Positions 49,140 through 60,576 of a stretch of DNA of 64,000 nt are shown piece by piece (the first letter of the stretch is position 1; each line of letters begins with the position of its first letter). The notes beneath the pieces are model-generated. The model saw only the letters and a list, made by a program, of their open reading frames with translations. It was not told the DNA's origin and made no database searches. The stretch comes from CAVZBT01 sp963773605 (GTDB lineage Bacteria > Acidobacteriota > UBA6911): the NCBI GenBank assembly GCA_963773605.1, contig CAVZBT010000006.1:186001-250000 (forward strand), given 5' to 3'. The position numbers and the translations under genes are program-made.

Positions 49140-50246
49140 ATGTTTCGAGTCGCTGCCGCATGCATCTGTTTCTTGCTAGGCATCAACCCCGCGATTGTTC
49201 GGGCCCAGAACCGGGCGGCCGATATCGACCTGAATCAGCAGGCCGTCGTGGAGACGAGCGAGGGGACGTTCGTGCTGTCGTTTCACCCGGACAAGGCTCC
49301 GCAGCACGTGAAACTGTTTCTCACGCTGGCGGCCGAAGGCGCGTACAACGGTACCCTGTTCCATCGCGTGATCAAGTGGGGAATCATCCAGGGGGGCGAC
49401 CCGCTGTCCAGGGACCCGTCGAAGAAGCTGCTGTGGAGCACCGGCGGCATGAACAAGGTGCCCGGCCGAGATCTCCGACGTGAAGCACCTGCGCGGCACT
49501 CTGTCGTCGGTGATCGCCCCCGGCAAGCCGAACAGCGGCGGCAACCAGTTCTTCGTCTGCGTCGTGCCCCTGCCCGATGCTCGACGGGCAGTACTCGGCG
49601 TTCGGTTACGTGTCGGAAGGGATCGAGGTGATCGACCGGATTTCGGAGACGCCCGGCCGAGAAGGAACTGGCCGTCAATCCGCCGGTCATCCGCAAGGTT
49701 ACGCTGCGGCCGGCGCAGCCCGCCCCCGCCGCCGGCCTTTTCGCAGACAGCCGCCCGAGGATCTGGCGCAGGTACCGCGCGGTGCTGGAGACGAGCCTGG
49801 GGAATATCGCGCTGGAATTCTTCCCGGACCGCGCACCCAATCACGTCCGCAACTTCCTGCGCCTCGCGCAGGCCGGGTTTTACGACGGGACTTCGTTTCA
49901 CCGTGTCATACCGGATTTCGTGGCGCAGGGGGGACTGCTGTCGACGCGGCAGCCGCCTCTCCCCGCGTTCCGGATCGCGGATCTCGTGCGCCGGCTCAAG
50001 CCGGAGTTCAACCCGACGCCGCACGTGCGGGGGACTCTCAGCATGGCGCGCGCGGATGAGCCCGACAGCGCGGAGACGTCGTTCTTCGTCTGCCTGGGCC
50101 CGGCCCCGAGCCTCGACAACGAGTACACGGTCTTCGGCAAGGTGGTGGAAGGCCTCGAGGTGCTCGACCGCTTTCAGACGCTCGCCGCTCGACGGCGAGT
50201 CCCCGAAGGAGCGGGTGGAACTGAAGAAAGTCACGTCAGCAAATAA
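49140..50246 (+). CDS. Exported peptidyl-prolyl isomerase with two cyclophilin domains (frameshifted)
   Basis: Signal MFRVAAACICFLLGINPAIVRA, then two cyclophilin-type domains in tandem. Domain 1: AVVETSEGTFVLSFHPDKAPQHVKLFLTLA, YNGTLFHRVIKWGIIQGGDP, LSSVIAPGKPNSGGNQFFVCV. Domain 2: AVLETSLGNIALEFFPDRAPNHVRNFLRLA, YDGTSFHRVIPDFVAQGG, LSMARADEPDSAETSFFVC. The FHR motif supplies the catalytic Arg in both. Four extra bases (near 49466, 49573, 49654 and 50189) break it, each after a codon ending in C. The end is uncertain: the repaired frame runs past 50246 to 50376 into the convergent permease gene, so a further break before the stop is likely. Confidence 0.8.
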
Positions 50247-50283
50247 GTGGAGAGGACTCGCGAATCTCCCGCGGTCGTGTCGC

Positions 50284-51869
50284 TCAGTCGGCCCACTTAC
50301 TCCACGCGATCGCGAAGACGAACCAGCCTGCGGTGGCCGCCATGAGGGCACGCTTGTAGGTTGCGCGCGTCGATGACCCCGTTGAACAGCAGGACCGGGG
50401 CGACCAGGCACGCGAGCAGGCTGATCAGCGCCAAGCAGCAGTTTGCACTCTCGCCATCACCGGGCACCCCCCTTCGATGCGCCGCCGCGACATTCCCGGC
50501 TGCGCCTCGTTCCGGTGCGCCAGGTTCATCAGGGTGTAGGAGACCAGCGCGATCGAAGTATCCCGGGAGCCAGCGGAAAAACAGGTGAAAGGGCATGAAG
50601 AAGCAGAGCAGCAGCGTGCCGGCCCAGACGATAAGGGCGGGCCAGTTGAACGCCTGGCCGCGCCGCTCCGTGCGGTACTGCGGCAGCCCGAGCCACGGGA
50701 AGATCCAGTGCTCCGCGAAGACGACGGCCCCGATCGGCATGAGCACGAGCCCGTAGATCGCCACGTAGTCCAGCAGCTTCATGAACACGAGCGGGAAGCA
50801 GGAGAGCACGGTCGTGATCAGCCCGGCGATCATCGGTCGTCTTCCAGCGCGGCCACCCGGGGCTGACGCACTGCAGCGCGAGCCCGGCCCGGTAGAGGGT
50901 CGGGTTGGCGGTGGTCCAGCTGGCCAGGATCACCGCAAGGAGCCCGGCCACGCCGGCGGCTTCGAATGCCATGAGCCCGGGGTCCATCTGCCGGTTCACG
51001 CCGGCCACCATGATGCCGGAACAGATCCAGGCCAGCATGTGGCCCGGGAACATCCCGAACGCCGTCAGAAGCCCGTAGCTCCAGTGCCTCGCGTAGCGGA
51101 AGATGGCCATGTCCGAGAGCCCGACGTGCATGGCCAGGTTGCAGAACCAGGCGAAGAAGACGATGTGCCAGAGGTGAAACTGGTCCTGGCCCGGGCTGGG
51201 AATCCCGGTCCAGACCCTGGTCTGCAGCACATGCCACAGGTTGTCGAGGTTGGGGTGCACGCCGAGGGCCGGCAGGAGCGCGATCGCGCCGGCAATGAAC
51301 ATCGCAAACATCCAGGGGGAGCAGATCTCGGCGAATTGGCTCAGCTTCTCGAAGCCGAGGATGGCCAGCACGAGGAAGGCGATCCCGATGGCAAACAGTG
51401 AGCAGCACCCACGCGATGCTGTTCGGGAGCATGTCGGTCAGCGCCGGCGTGGGGATCCCGAGGGCCAGCCCGACGGCGGTCGCGGCGACCGCGATCATCG
51501 CGCCGGCCAGGATGCAGTACAGGATCGCGTTGGCCACGTTGTACACGGCGGTGAGCCCGGGGCCGGCGATCTTCCGGACATACCAGTAGACCGTGAGCCG
51601 CGTGCTGGTGGCGATCGGCGCGCAGACGAAGGTCCACGAGAGCACCGCGAGCACATTCCCGATCAGCAGGCCGAGCAGCAGGTCGCGCCGCGTGAACGCC
51701 GTGCAGCACGAAGAATGCGCCGATGACGAACTCGGTGCCCGCGACGTGCTCGCCCGCAAAAAGGCCGGCGAACTGGCTCCAGGGCTTCAACTGGCCCGAC
51801 GGCCACCGGTTCGCGGTCGTACTCGTACAACTGGTCCATCCGCGAAGCGATTTCGGCAAACGTGGGCAT
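50284..51869 (-). CDS. NCS1-type nucleobase:cation symporter (cytosine/purine permease family) (seven frame breaks)
   Basis: About 526 aa with about 12 membrane helices. Recognisable: REPVAVGQLKPWSQFAGLFAGEHVAGTEFVIGAFFVLHG, FTRRDLLLGLLIGNVLAVLSWTFVCAPIA, LGFEKLSQFAEICSPWMFAMFI, WTTANPTLYRAGLAL and FAEHWIFPWLGL, which follow the NCS1 (CodB/Fui-like) order. Six extra bases and one missing base interrupt it, for example after CAC in VLH|AFTRRD and after ACT in LLT|FAIGIA. ATG at 51869 follows TATAGT by 7 nt with no Shine-Dalgarno. Substrate probably a pyrimidine, purine or hydantoin. Confidence 0.8.
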
Positions 51870-51887
51870 CGCGGTGACTATACCACA

Positions 51888-52118
51888 GGGACGGACCCAA
51901 ACAATCTCTTTCAATGCAGTACTTTGCGAGAAAGAAGGAGTCAAAAACGAGTCTTATTTCTGATTTTTGGGCCTCGAAAATCGAATTTAAGGCCCGGGTG
52001 TGAACCGACATGCTGGTGACGTCTGTTATTCGCTCCCGAAAAATCGAAATAAGGCCATTTTGTGGATCATAAAACGCGCTAAGTACTTGGCAATTATGGG
52101 AATATCTGGGTCCGTCCC
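51888..52118. mobile_element. MITE-like element with GGGACGGACCCA terminal inverted repeats
   Basis: GGGACGGACCCA (51888-51899) is the exact inverse of TGGGTCCGTCCC (52107-52118). Both ends also share an inner word about 60 nt in: GTCTTATTTCTGATTTTTGGGCC (51951) and, inverted, CCGAAAAATCGAAATAAGGCC (52036). The ~230-bp interior is clearly AT-richer than its surroundings and encodes nothing. It lies between the divergent permease and radical-SAM genes, its ends next to their -10 boxes. A one-ended relative is at 60368. Confidence 0.7.
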
Positions 52119-52143
52119 CGAATGTGCTAGACTTGGGACGCGT

Positions 52144-53443
52144 ATGACCAGCGTTTCATGCGATGACCAAGCCGGCGGGGCCGATCTGCAACCTGGACTG
52201 CACTTACTGCTTCTACCTCGAGAAGGAAAAGCTCTACCCCGGCAAACGCGACTGGGCCATGTCGCCCGAGGTGCTCGAGACCTACATCCGGTCCTACATC
52301 GAGTCCCAGGACGTCCCGGTCGTCACATTTCGCCTGGCAGGGGGGAGAGCCGACGATCCTCGGGGTGGAGTTCTTTCGGAAGGCGGTCGAGCTGCAGGCG
52401 AAGTACGCGGACGGGAAGCGCATCGAAAACTCGCTTCAGACCAACGGGGTTCTGCTCGACGACGCCTGGGGCGAGTTCCTGGCGGCCAAGCGATTTCCTG
52501 GTCGGGCTCTCGATCGACGGCCCGAGGGAGCTGCACGACCGCTACCGGGTCGACAAGGGCGGCCACCCGACTTTCGACCGGGTCATGCGGGGGCTCGAGC
52601 ACCTGAAGAAGCACGGGGTGGAGTTCAACACGCTCACGGTGGTTCAGCGGGACAATTCCCGGCACCCCCTGGAGGTCTACCGTTTCCTCAAGGGAATCGG
52701 CAGCCGGTTCATGCAGTTCATCCCGATGGTGGAGCGCGTGGCGGAGCAGCCCGCCGCCGACGGGCTCGTCCTGATCGCACCCGGGCCCGCGCCGGCGCAG
52801 GTGACGGAATGGTCGGTCGAACCGCGGCAGTTCGGCGTTTTCCTGTGCCGGATCTTCGACGAGTGGGTCCGCAACGACGTCGGGAGCCACTACGTCCAGA
52901 TCTTCGACGTGTCCCTGGAGAGCTGGTACGGCCTCGGCTCGAGCCTGTGCATCTTCCGGGAGACCTGCGGCTCGGCGATGGCGCTGGAGCACAACGGCGA
53001 CCTGTACTCCTGCGATCATTACGTCTACCCGGAAAACAAGCTCGGCAACATCATGGATACGCCGATCGGCGACCTGGCCGGGTCCGCACAGCAGGTCAGG
53101 TTCGGGGAGGACAAGCGCGACGCCCTCCCGCGCTACTGCCGCGAGTGCGAGTTCCGTTTCGCCTGCAACGGCGAGTGCCCGAAGCACCGTTTCACGCGCA
53201 CGCCGGACGGGGAAGAGGGGCTGAATTACCTCTGCGCCGGGCTACAAGATGTTTTTCCGGCACATCGATCCCGTACATGAAGTTCATGGCCGAGGAGCTG
53301 CGCAACGAAAGGCCGCCCGCCAACGTGATGGACTGGGTGCGCGCCCGAGAGGAGAGCCGGAGCGAGCGCGGAGCTCCCCGGGCCGCAACGATCCCTGCCC
53401 TTGCGGCAGCGGCAGGAAGTACAAGAAGTGCTGCGGGGGATGA
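52144..53443 (+). CDS. Radical SAM anaerobic sulfatase-maturase-like protein with C-terminal SEC-C motif (frameshifted)
   Basis: About 431 aa. Radical SAM cluster C-N-L-D-C-T-Y-C (CX3CX2C) in KPAGPICNLDCTYCFYLEKEKLY, then WQGGEPTILGVEFF and SLQTNGVLLDD, VGLSIDGPRELHDRYR. The SPASM domain carries more cysteines (CGSAMALEHNGDLYSCDHYV, YCRECEFRFACNGECPKHR). These match anSME enzymes, which turn a Cys or Ser of sulfatases into formylglycine. The tail RNDPCPCGSGRKYKKCCG is a SEC-C zinc motif, an uncommon addition. Five extra bases plus one net missing base break the frame. Start ATG 52144 assumed, with TAGACT upstream. No sulfatase gene is in this window. Confidence 0.85.
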
Positions 53444-53559
53444 GTGGTCGGAACGGCTCGACCCCGCCGTTGCTTGCGATTGTGCCGCCGCGGGACGTGT
53501 GTTTGAATCGGGTTCGACGACTCACCTGCAGGGGGGCGGTCTGAAGGAGGCTGCCTGGC

Positions 53560-54612
53560 ATGGGTCCGCAAATCGAACGACGCGATTTTCTCAGGATGAC
53601 ATCGGCCGCGGGCGTCGCCGGCGGCATCCTCCGCGGCGGGCGCGTCAGTGGCCGCGGCGCCGCCGGCCTCCATCCCGGTGGTCGTTTCCAGCGCGAACGG
53701 GCTGAAGGCGACCGCAAAGGCGATGGAGATTTTGCAAGTCCGGCGGTAAGCCGCTCGATGCCGTGATTGCGGGGGTCAACATCGTCGAGGAAGACCCGAA
53801 CGACACGAGTGTCGGGTACGGCGGACTGCCGAACGAGGAAGGGGAGGTCGAACTGGACGCCAGCGTGATGGACGGGCTGACGTGCCGGTGCGGGGCCGTC
53901 GGGGCGCTGAAGAACATCAAGACGCCGTCCAGGGTGGCCCGCCTCGTCATGGAGCGGACCGACCACATCTTTCTCGTGGGAGAGGGGGCGCTGAAGTTCG
54001 CGCTGAAAATGGGATTTCAGAAGGAAGACCTGCTCACCGAAACCTCCCGCCGGAAGTGGCTCGAGTGGAGGTCGAAGCTCTCGGCCACCGACAACTGGCT
54101 TTCCGAGGAGTTCGACGGGACGCGCGTTCGGCGAGGTCATCAAGCACTACGGGACGATCAACTGCCTGGCCCTCGACAGCAGCGGCAACCTGGCCGGTAC
54201 CACGACCACCAGCGGGCTTTCCTGGAAGATCCCCGGCCGCGTCGGCGACTCGCCGATCATCGGCGCCGGGTGCTATGTGGACAACGAGGTCGGCGCCGCG
54301 GGCTCAACCGGGCGCGGCGAGGCCAACATTAAGGTCTGCGGCGCGCACACGGTGGTCGAGTTGATGCGGCAGGGGAAGACGCCGGAGCAGGCCTGCGTCG
54401 AGACCCTGGAACGAGTGGTGCGAACCACGAAGGAAAAGCGGCTGCTCGGTCCGGACGGAAAGCCCAACTTCAACCTGAGCTACTACGCCGTCAACAAAAA
54501 GGGGGAGTACGGCGGCGCCTCGCTGTACCAGTCGCGTTACTGCGTAAACACCGGGGCCGAAAGCAAGCTGGTGGAGAGCGCGTCGCTCTACAAGCGCACG
54601 CTCGACAAATGA
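53560..54612 (+). CDS. N4-(beta-N-acetylglucosaminyl)-L-asparaginase family protein (three frameshifts)
   Basis: Ntn-hydrolase of the asparaginase-2/aspartylglucosaminidase family, about 349 aa. Tat signal RRDFLRMTSAAGVAGG, substrate-side segment IPVVVSSANGLKATAKAMEIL, GYGGLPNEEGEVELDASVMDG, and the self-cleavage site in KHYGTINCLALDSSGNLAGTTTTSG, where the Thr after Gly becomes the nucleophile. The beta part continues GRVGDSPIIGAGCYVDNEVGAAGSTGRGE. Three extra bases (near 53640, 53738 and 54123) interrupt it. ATG 53560 follows AAGGAGG. It probably cleaves asparagine-linked GlcNAc or isoaspartyl bonds in the periplasm. Confidence 0.85.
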
Positions 54613-54614
54613 CT

Positions 54615-54650
54615 TGAGAAGCGAGAAGCCTGAAGCCGGAAGCCTGAATC
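54615..54650. repeat. GAAGCCG heptamer tract after the aspartylglucosaminidase gene
   Basis: GAGAAGCGAGAAGCCTGAAGCCGGAAGCCTGAA, a looser version of the heptamer tracts at 28.5-29.2 kb and 49.06 kb. Confidence 0.6.
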
Positions 54651-54735
54651 ACCGCAGCACGCCGAAACTGCGAGACCCTGCCAGGTCGCACAGCCGCCTT
54701 CTCGGCCTTGGGAACCCGGCACAATCGGCGCCGTA

Positions 54736-55373
54736 TTGCGCATATTGCGCCGGACAATCCGGCAGTGGAAAGTCCCGGCCGTCGGCGTCATCGCGGACGC
54801 GGCGGCGGACCGGCCGTTTGAGACGCTCGTCAGCACCATACTGTCGCTCCGGACGAAGGATGCGGTCACGGGCGAGGCTTCGCGCCGCCTCCTTGCGGCG
54901 GCCGCGACCCCGGCGGCCATCGCTTCCCTGCCCGAAACCGAGATCGCGCGGCTCATCTACCCGGTCGGCTTCTACCGGACAAAGGCGAGGAACCTGCGCA
55001 GGACGTGCGGCATTCTCGTCGAGCACTACGGCGGCGCGGTGCCGCGGCAACTCGACGAACTGCTCAAGCTGCCCGGGCGTCGGCCGCAAGACCGCGAACC
55101 TGGTCGTCACCGTCGGATTCGGCGATTACGGCATTTGCGTCGACACCCACGTCCACCGGATCGCAAACCTCTGGGGTTATGTCGAGACCCGGACGCCCGA
55201 TGACACCGAGAAGCGCGCTGCGGGCAAAGCTGCCGCGCCGTTACTGGAAGGAATTCAACGACCTGCTGGTGACCTTCGGCCAGAATCTCTGCGTCCCCGT
55301 TTCGCCCTGGTGCAGCCGCTGCCCCGTCTGCACCGGATTCTGTCCCCGGATCGGCCTGAAGCGCTCCCGGTGA
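54736..55373 (+). CDS. nth: Endonuclease III (two frameshifts)
   Basis: DNA glycosylase/AP lyase for oxidised pyrimidines, about 211 aa. PFETLVSTILSLRTKDAVTGEASRRL, the helix-hairpin-helix LLKLPGVGRKTANLVV with the catalytic Lys region, and CVDTHVHRIANLWGY with the catalytic Asp. A C-terminal Fe-S cluster follows: C-x6-C-x2-C then C after six residues (CVPVSPWCSRCPVCTGFC), slightly longer than the usual last spacing of five. Two extra bases (near 55078 and 55219) interrupt it. The start is weak: TTG 54736 or TTG 54745, with no clear ribosome-binding site. Confidence 0.9.
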
Positions 55374-55385
55374 GCATTCGGAATG

Positions 55386-55442
55386 GACGACCCAGGTCGG
55401 CGCCACGTGCCGAGCCCCGAGCGGCGTCGAGCCACCGCACCC
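55386..55442. repeat. Degenerate family-1 repeat remnant
   Basis: GGTCGGCGCC...GAGCGGCGTCGAGCCACCGCACCC keeps the module order and the inner hairpin GGCGTCGAGCC but has lost clean GGAGTGCGG/CCGCACTCC ends. Another faint remnant is at 57368-57432. Confidence 0.4.
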
Positions 55443-55554
55443 ACAGCCCGCGGCTCACCGGCGTCATGAGTCGCAGCCCGTGCTGACCTATGGTTGTGCG
55501 GGCCTCGTCGCACCGTGTATCATCTCAGTTCAATCAAGGGGTTGGCGCGAGTCA

Positions 55555-57366
<1,812 letters not shown>

Positions 57367-57571
57367 CAGCGGGTGCCGCCCACACCCCGGCTGCGACGAC
57401 CGCAGCAGTTTGCGGCGGCTCGACGCATCCCGTGGCCTTGCTCACCGATGGTTTTTCCTGACCACGCGGCACCCTGGCCGGGCGGGTTCGCGCCGCCCTC
57501 GCCCGATGTAAAGCAAACCCGTCCCCTCGCCGATTAGTATCAGAAGCACCGCCGAGGGACGGGAACAAACG

Positions 57572-57977
57572 ATGAACTTCGACACATTCCGCACGAAGCT
57601 GGTCTTGCTCCGCAACTCCGAAGGGAAGAGGCACGGTCGGCTGCCTCTTCTCGCTCGCCCTGATCGCCGTCGATCGTGATAGCCGGCATCCGCGTCGTCC
57701 CGGTGTACTACTCCGTCAAGAGCTTTGAAGCCGACATGCGGACCGAGGTGAGCCGGGCGGGCGCGCACTTCTACAGCGACGAGACCCTCGTCAAGAACAT
57801 CGTCGATCTCGCCAAGCGCAACGAGCTCAAGCTGAAGCCGCGAGGATGTCAAGCTCGAGCGCATGGCGGGACAGATATTCGTGAGCATCCACTACACCAC
57901 CGCCGTCGACTTCTTTCTGTTCGAGACGGTCCATGGATTTCGACCTGAAGGCCTCCAGCTTCATCGGACGCTTGTAG
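57572..57977 (+). CDS. Small membrane-anchored protein, DUF4845-like (four frameshifts)
   Basis: About 133 aa after removing four extra bases (near 57627, 57675, 57843, 57931). N-terminal TM segment VGCLFSLALIAV-IVIAGIRVVPVYY, then SVKSFEADMRTEVSRAG, FYSDETLVKNIVDLAKRNELKLKPEDVKLERMAGQIFVSIHYTTAVDFFLF and DFDLKASSFIGRL. The single helix followed by an alpha-beta domain fits the DUF4845 pattern of small inner-membrane proteins; function unknown. ATG 57572 has GGGACGGGA upstream. It precedes the TPR gene in the same direction. Confidence 0.65.
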
Positions 57978-58154
57978 AGGCTGGACTGCAAACGGGGCTC
58001 GAGGCACCGCGCGCCGCGGCCGACGCCGCATCCAGGACGACCATCATGACAGGCGTCTCCTGCGGATTTCTTGAACCAGCCGGTGTGCCGGTCTAAGATA
58101 GACGTAATGATCGCGCCACAGGTCGGGGGAAGAGGGTTGCGCGGGCAGCCTGCC

Positions 58155-58950
58155 ATGTTCGGACCGGCGCCTGTTTTCGAGACGCACGGTGACGCTGTTT
58201 CTGTGCGTCTTCGTCCCTGCTGCTTTCCGGGTGCGCTCTGCCGCGGGTCGTCCGGGTGCCCGGTCCCGGCGGAAGACATCATCAAGGCCAACGAGTGCGC
58301 CCGGGACGCCGATCTCGCCTTTGCGCGCCGGGACTTTTACGCTGCCCTGATCAAGTATCTCGAAGCCGCCAGGCTGAACCCCAACAGCGAGTTCATCCAG
58401 AACAAACTCGGGATCACCTATTCGCAGTTGAAGTACTACACGGAGGCGACCAACGCCTTCCAGCGCTCGATCGGGTTGAACCCGAAATACCCATATTCGT
58501 ATAACAACCTCGGCACCGTCCACTTTGCGACCGGGGAGAAGAAGCAGGCCGAGAAGCTGTTCAAGAAGGCCATCAGCCTGTCGCCCGAGTGCCGCCTCGT
58601 TTCACATCAATCTCGGGACGCTGTACTTCGAAGTGGGCAAGATGCAGAAGGGAATGGCGGAATTGCGCAAGGGCCTGGCGATCGACCCCTCGGTACTCGG
58701 CAAATCGGAGGGCATCAGCCTGTCGGCCGCCGGTGCGCAGAGGTCGCCGACCGAGCGTGCCTACTTCCTCGCGCGGCTCTTCGCCTCGATGGGAGATGCC
58801 GAGCGGGCGGTCGAGAGCCTCAAACAGGCCCTGAACTCGGGCTTTTCGGACATCGACGCGATCCGCAAGGAACCCGATTTCGACCCGATCCGGGAGGACC
58901 AGCGCTTCCTCGCCTTCATGAAGACGGCGACCCTGATCGCAAAGCCGTAG
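58155..58950 (+). CDS. Exported TPR protein (frameshifted)
   Basis: About 263 aa after repair. The signal is rebuilt from two frames (RRLFSRRTVTLFLCVFVPAAF), and the repeat region begins EDIIKANECARDADLAFARRDFYAALIKYLEAARLNPNSEFIQNKLGITYSQLKYYTEATNAFQRSIGLNPKYPYSYNNLGTVHFATGEKKQAEKLFKKAISLSP. Four TPR units are visible (A-x3-Y-x2-A pattern), followed by a C-terminal helical part ending DQRFLAFMKTATLIAKP. Breaks include one extra G near 58601 (CRL then FHINLGTLYFEVGK). TPR proteins of this kind act as assembly scaffolds; no specific role can be given. Confidence 0.75.
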
Positions 58951-59383
58951 CGATGGGCCGTGCGGGTCCGGCAACGCGTTCATGGGCGATTGCCGGGACG
59001 GCCGGCAGCCTAGTCGGATGCGGGGGGGAGTGCCGGGGCGCGCCGCAATCGCCCCCCGTCTTGATCCGGTCGAGCCAGGCCCGGGCTTCCCTGCACCAGG
59101 CGCGCCAGGTCGATTCCGAGATAGCTCTCCCCGTAAAGCTCGAGCCTGCCGAGGCCCTTTCTCGAGCTGGCTCTCGCTCCCGCGCAGGTTGCCGGCGTCG
59201 AGGTGATAGAAACCCACCGCCACCTGGATGAGCCCCTGGAGAAAGTCGCGCGCGGGTCCGCGCGTTGCCTGCCAGACCTCCTCGAGCGTGTCGTGGCATT
59301 CGAAGAACCTCCCCCGGTTGAACTGCGACACCCCGTATTGGATCTGCGCCAGGGCGTCCGGGTCCGAACGGGGGTTCAGGCAT
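58916..59383 (-). CDS. DUF309 family protein (three frameshifts)
   Basis: About 154 aa after removing three extra bases. Core: QFNRGRFFECHDTLEEVWQATRGPARDFLQGLIQVAVGFYHLDAGNLRGSESQLEKGLGRLELYGESYLGIDL, with the H-x3-E and E-x-W pattern of DUF309, an all-helical family of unknown activity. The ATG overlaps the end of the upstream gene by 8 nt, so the two are translationally coupled. The C-terminal tail overlaps the convergent TPR gene by 35 nt and may be an artefact. Confidence 0.75.
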   Translation of the reverse strand: MPEPPFGPGRPGADPIRGVAVQPGEVLRMPRHARGGLAGNARTRARLSPGAHPGGGGFLSPRRRQPAREREPARERASAGSSFTGRAISESTWRAWCREARAWLDRIKTGGDCGAPRHSPPHPTRLPAVPAIAHERVAGPARPIATALRSGSPSS

Positions 59384-60348
59384 CGGAGCGGGTCCCGGGG
59401 GAGAGCTCGACCAGCCACGCCGCCAGCAGCGGGAGGACCAGCTCGTGGTGCCCCGTGATGGCGATACCGCGCCCGCCTTTGCCGACGGGGCGCCGGATGA
59501 CGTTCTCGGTCGGGCGGTAGTGCTGGACGAAGTCGAGGTTCGCGGTCGTGAAGCCCTCGAGGGGGCTGCCGCAGTTGCGCACGAGCGTGACGCACTTCAG
59601 GAAGACTTCGGGGAGGGTCACGGCGGAGCCGCAGTTGACGTAGACGCCGCCGCCGTTCAGCCGCGCGATCAGGCTGGCAAGGATGCGGAAATCGCGGTAG
59701 GAGCCTTCCCCCACGTCGGATGGTGAAAACGCAGGGATGGTTGTGGACGATGTCCGCCCCGATGGTCACGTGCACGGTGACCGGTATACGGCGCAGGTAG
59801 GCCTCGGTGAGGATGCTGTAACGGGCATAAGGCGGCCGGGCGTGCGCGAGATAGCGGCCGAGCGACTCCCCGATCCCCAGGCCGCCCGCAACCCCGTCGC
59901 TGATGGCCTGGTTGATCTGCTGGCCGGTTTCCTCGGACATCCCGAAGGCTCGCTGATCGAGCTGGCTCTGCACATCCTCGCTGGTGGAGCCGACCAGGGC
60001 GATCTCGAAGTCGTGAATGATGCCCGACCCGTTCAGCGCGATGCCGCTGACGAAACCGCGGTCCATGAGGTCGATCACGATGGGGGCAAGGCCGGTCTTG
60101 ATCACGTGCCCACCCATTCCCCACAACACCGGTTTCCCGGCAGGGAGCGCCGAGGCAATGGCGTGGGCCAGGTCGCGCAGGCCCTGGGCCGCGAGGATTC
60201 CCGGCAGCCCTTCGAGAAACTCGGAAACCGAAGCCCCCTTGGTGTGCGGTCTCCCGAAGCGGCCGACGTCGACCTTGCTGGGCCGGTCCTTCAGCGGATA
60301 CGTCCGGATCCCCGAAGCATCAAACGGCCCAACCGGATACTTGGACAT
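59376..60348 (-). CDS. Conserved protein of unknown function, possible nucleotide-binding Rossmann-like fold (one frameshift)
   Basis: About 323 aa. Conserved-looking blocks: YPLKDRPSKVDVGRFGRP, GKPVLWGMGGHVIKTGLAPIVIDLMDRG, ALNGSGIIHDFEIALVGSTSEDVQSQL, FGMSEETGQQINQAI, IPVTVHVTIGADIVHNHP, and GGGVYVNCGSAVTLPEVFLKCVTLVRN. The glycine-rich blocks and internal Ser/Asp patterns suggest nucleotide or NAD binding, but I cannot name the family with confidence. One extra base near 59725 breaks the frame. TATACT lies 6-7 nt before the ATG with no Shine-Dalgarno. Coupled to the DUF309 gene. Confidence 0.65.
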
Positions 60349-60367
60349 GCTCTCAGTATAACCCACC

Positions 60368-60470
60368 GGGGACGGACCTGGGAAAGCCTTTCCGAAACAA
60401 GGACTAAGAGGAAAAACTACCTTGCAAGCGGGTCTTATTTGCGTTTTTCGGCCCTGTTTTTTGCGTTTAG
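60368..60470. mobile_element. One-ended relative of the MITE-like element
   Basis: GGGGACGGACC (60368-60378) and, about 60 nt further, GGTCTTATTTGCGTTTTTCGGCC (60431) match both ends of the element at 51888. The second end is missing and the sequence runs straight into a family-2 element at 60474, as if truncated by it. It lies 20 nt upstream of the gene at 60348. Confidence 0.6.
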
Positions 60471-60473
60471 AGA

Positions 60474-60575
60474 TCGCGGCGGCTCGACGCGGCCCGGGAT
60501 CTTGCCCAACCTGGGGATTCCCTGATTGCCCTCTGTTGCAGCTTATTGGGGCGGGGGCGAGCCGACCCCGCCCAC
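60474..60575. repeat. Family-2 interspersed element, copy 5
   Basis: GATCGCGGCGGCTCGACGCGGCCCGGGATCTTGCCCAACC...GTTGCAGCTTATTGGGGCGGGGGCGAGCCGACCCCGCCCAC. It ends 2 nt from the stop codon of the Fe-S gene. Confidence 0.8.
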
Positions 60576-60576
60576 T

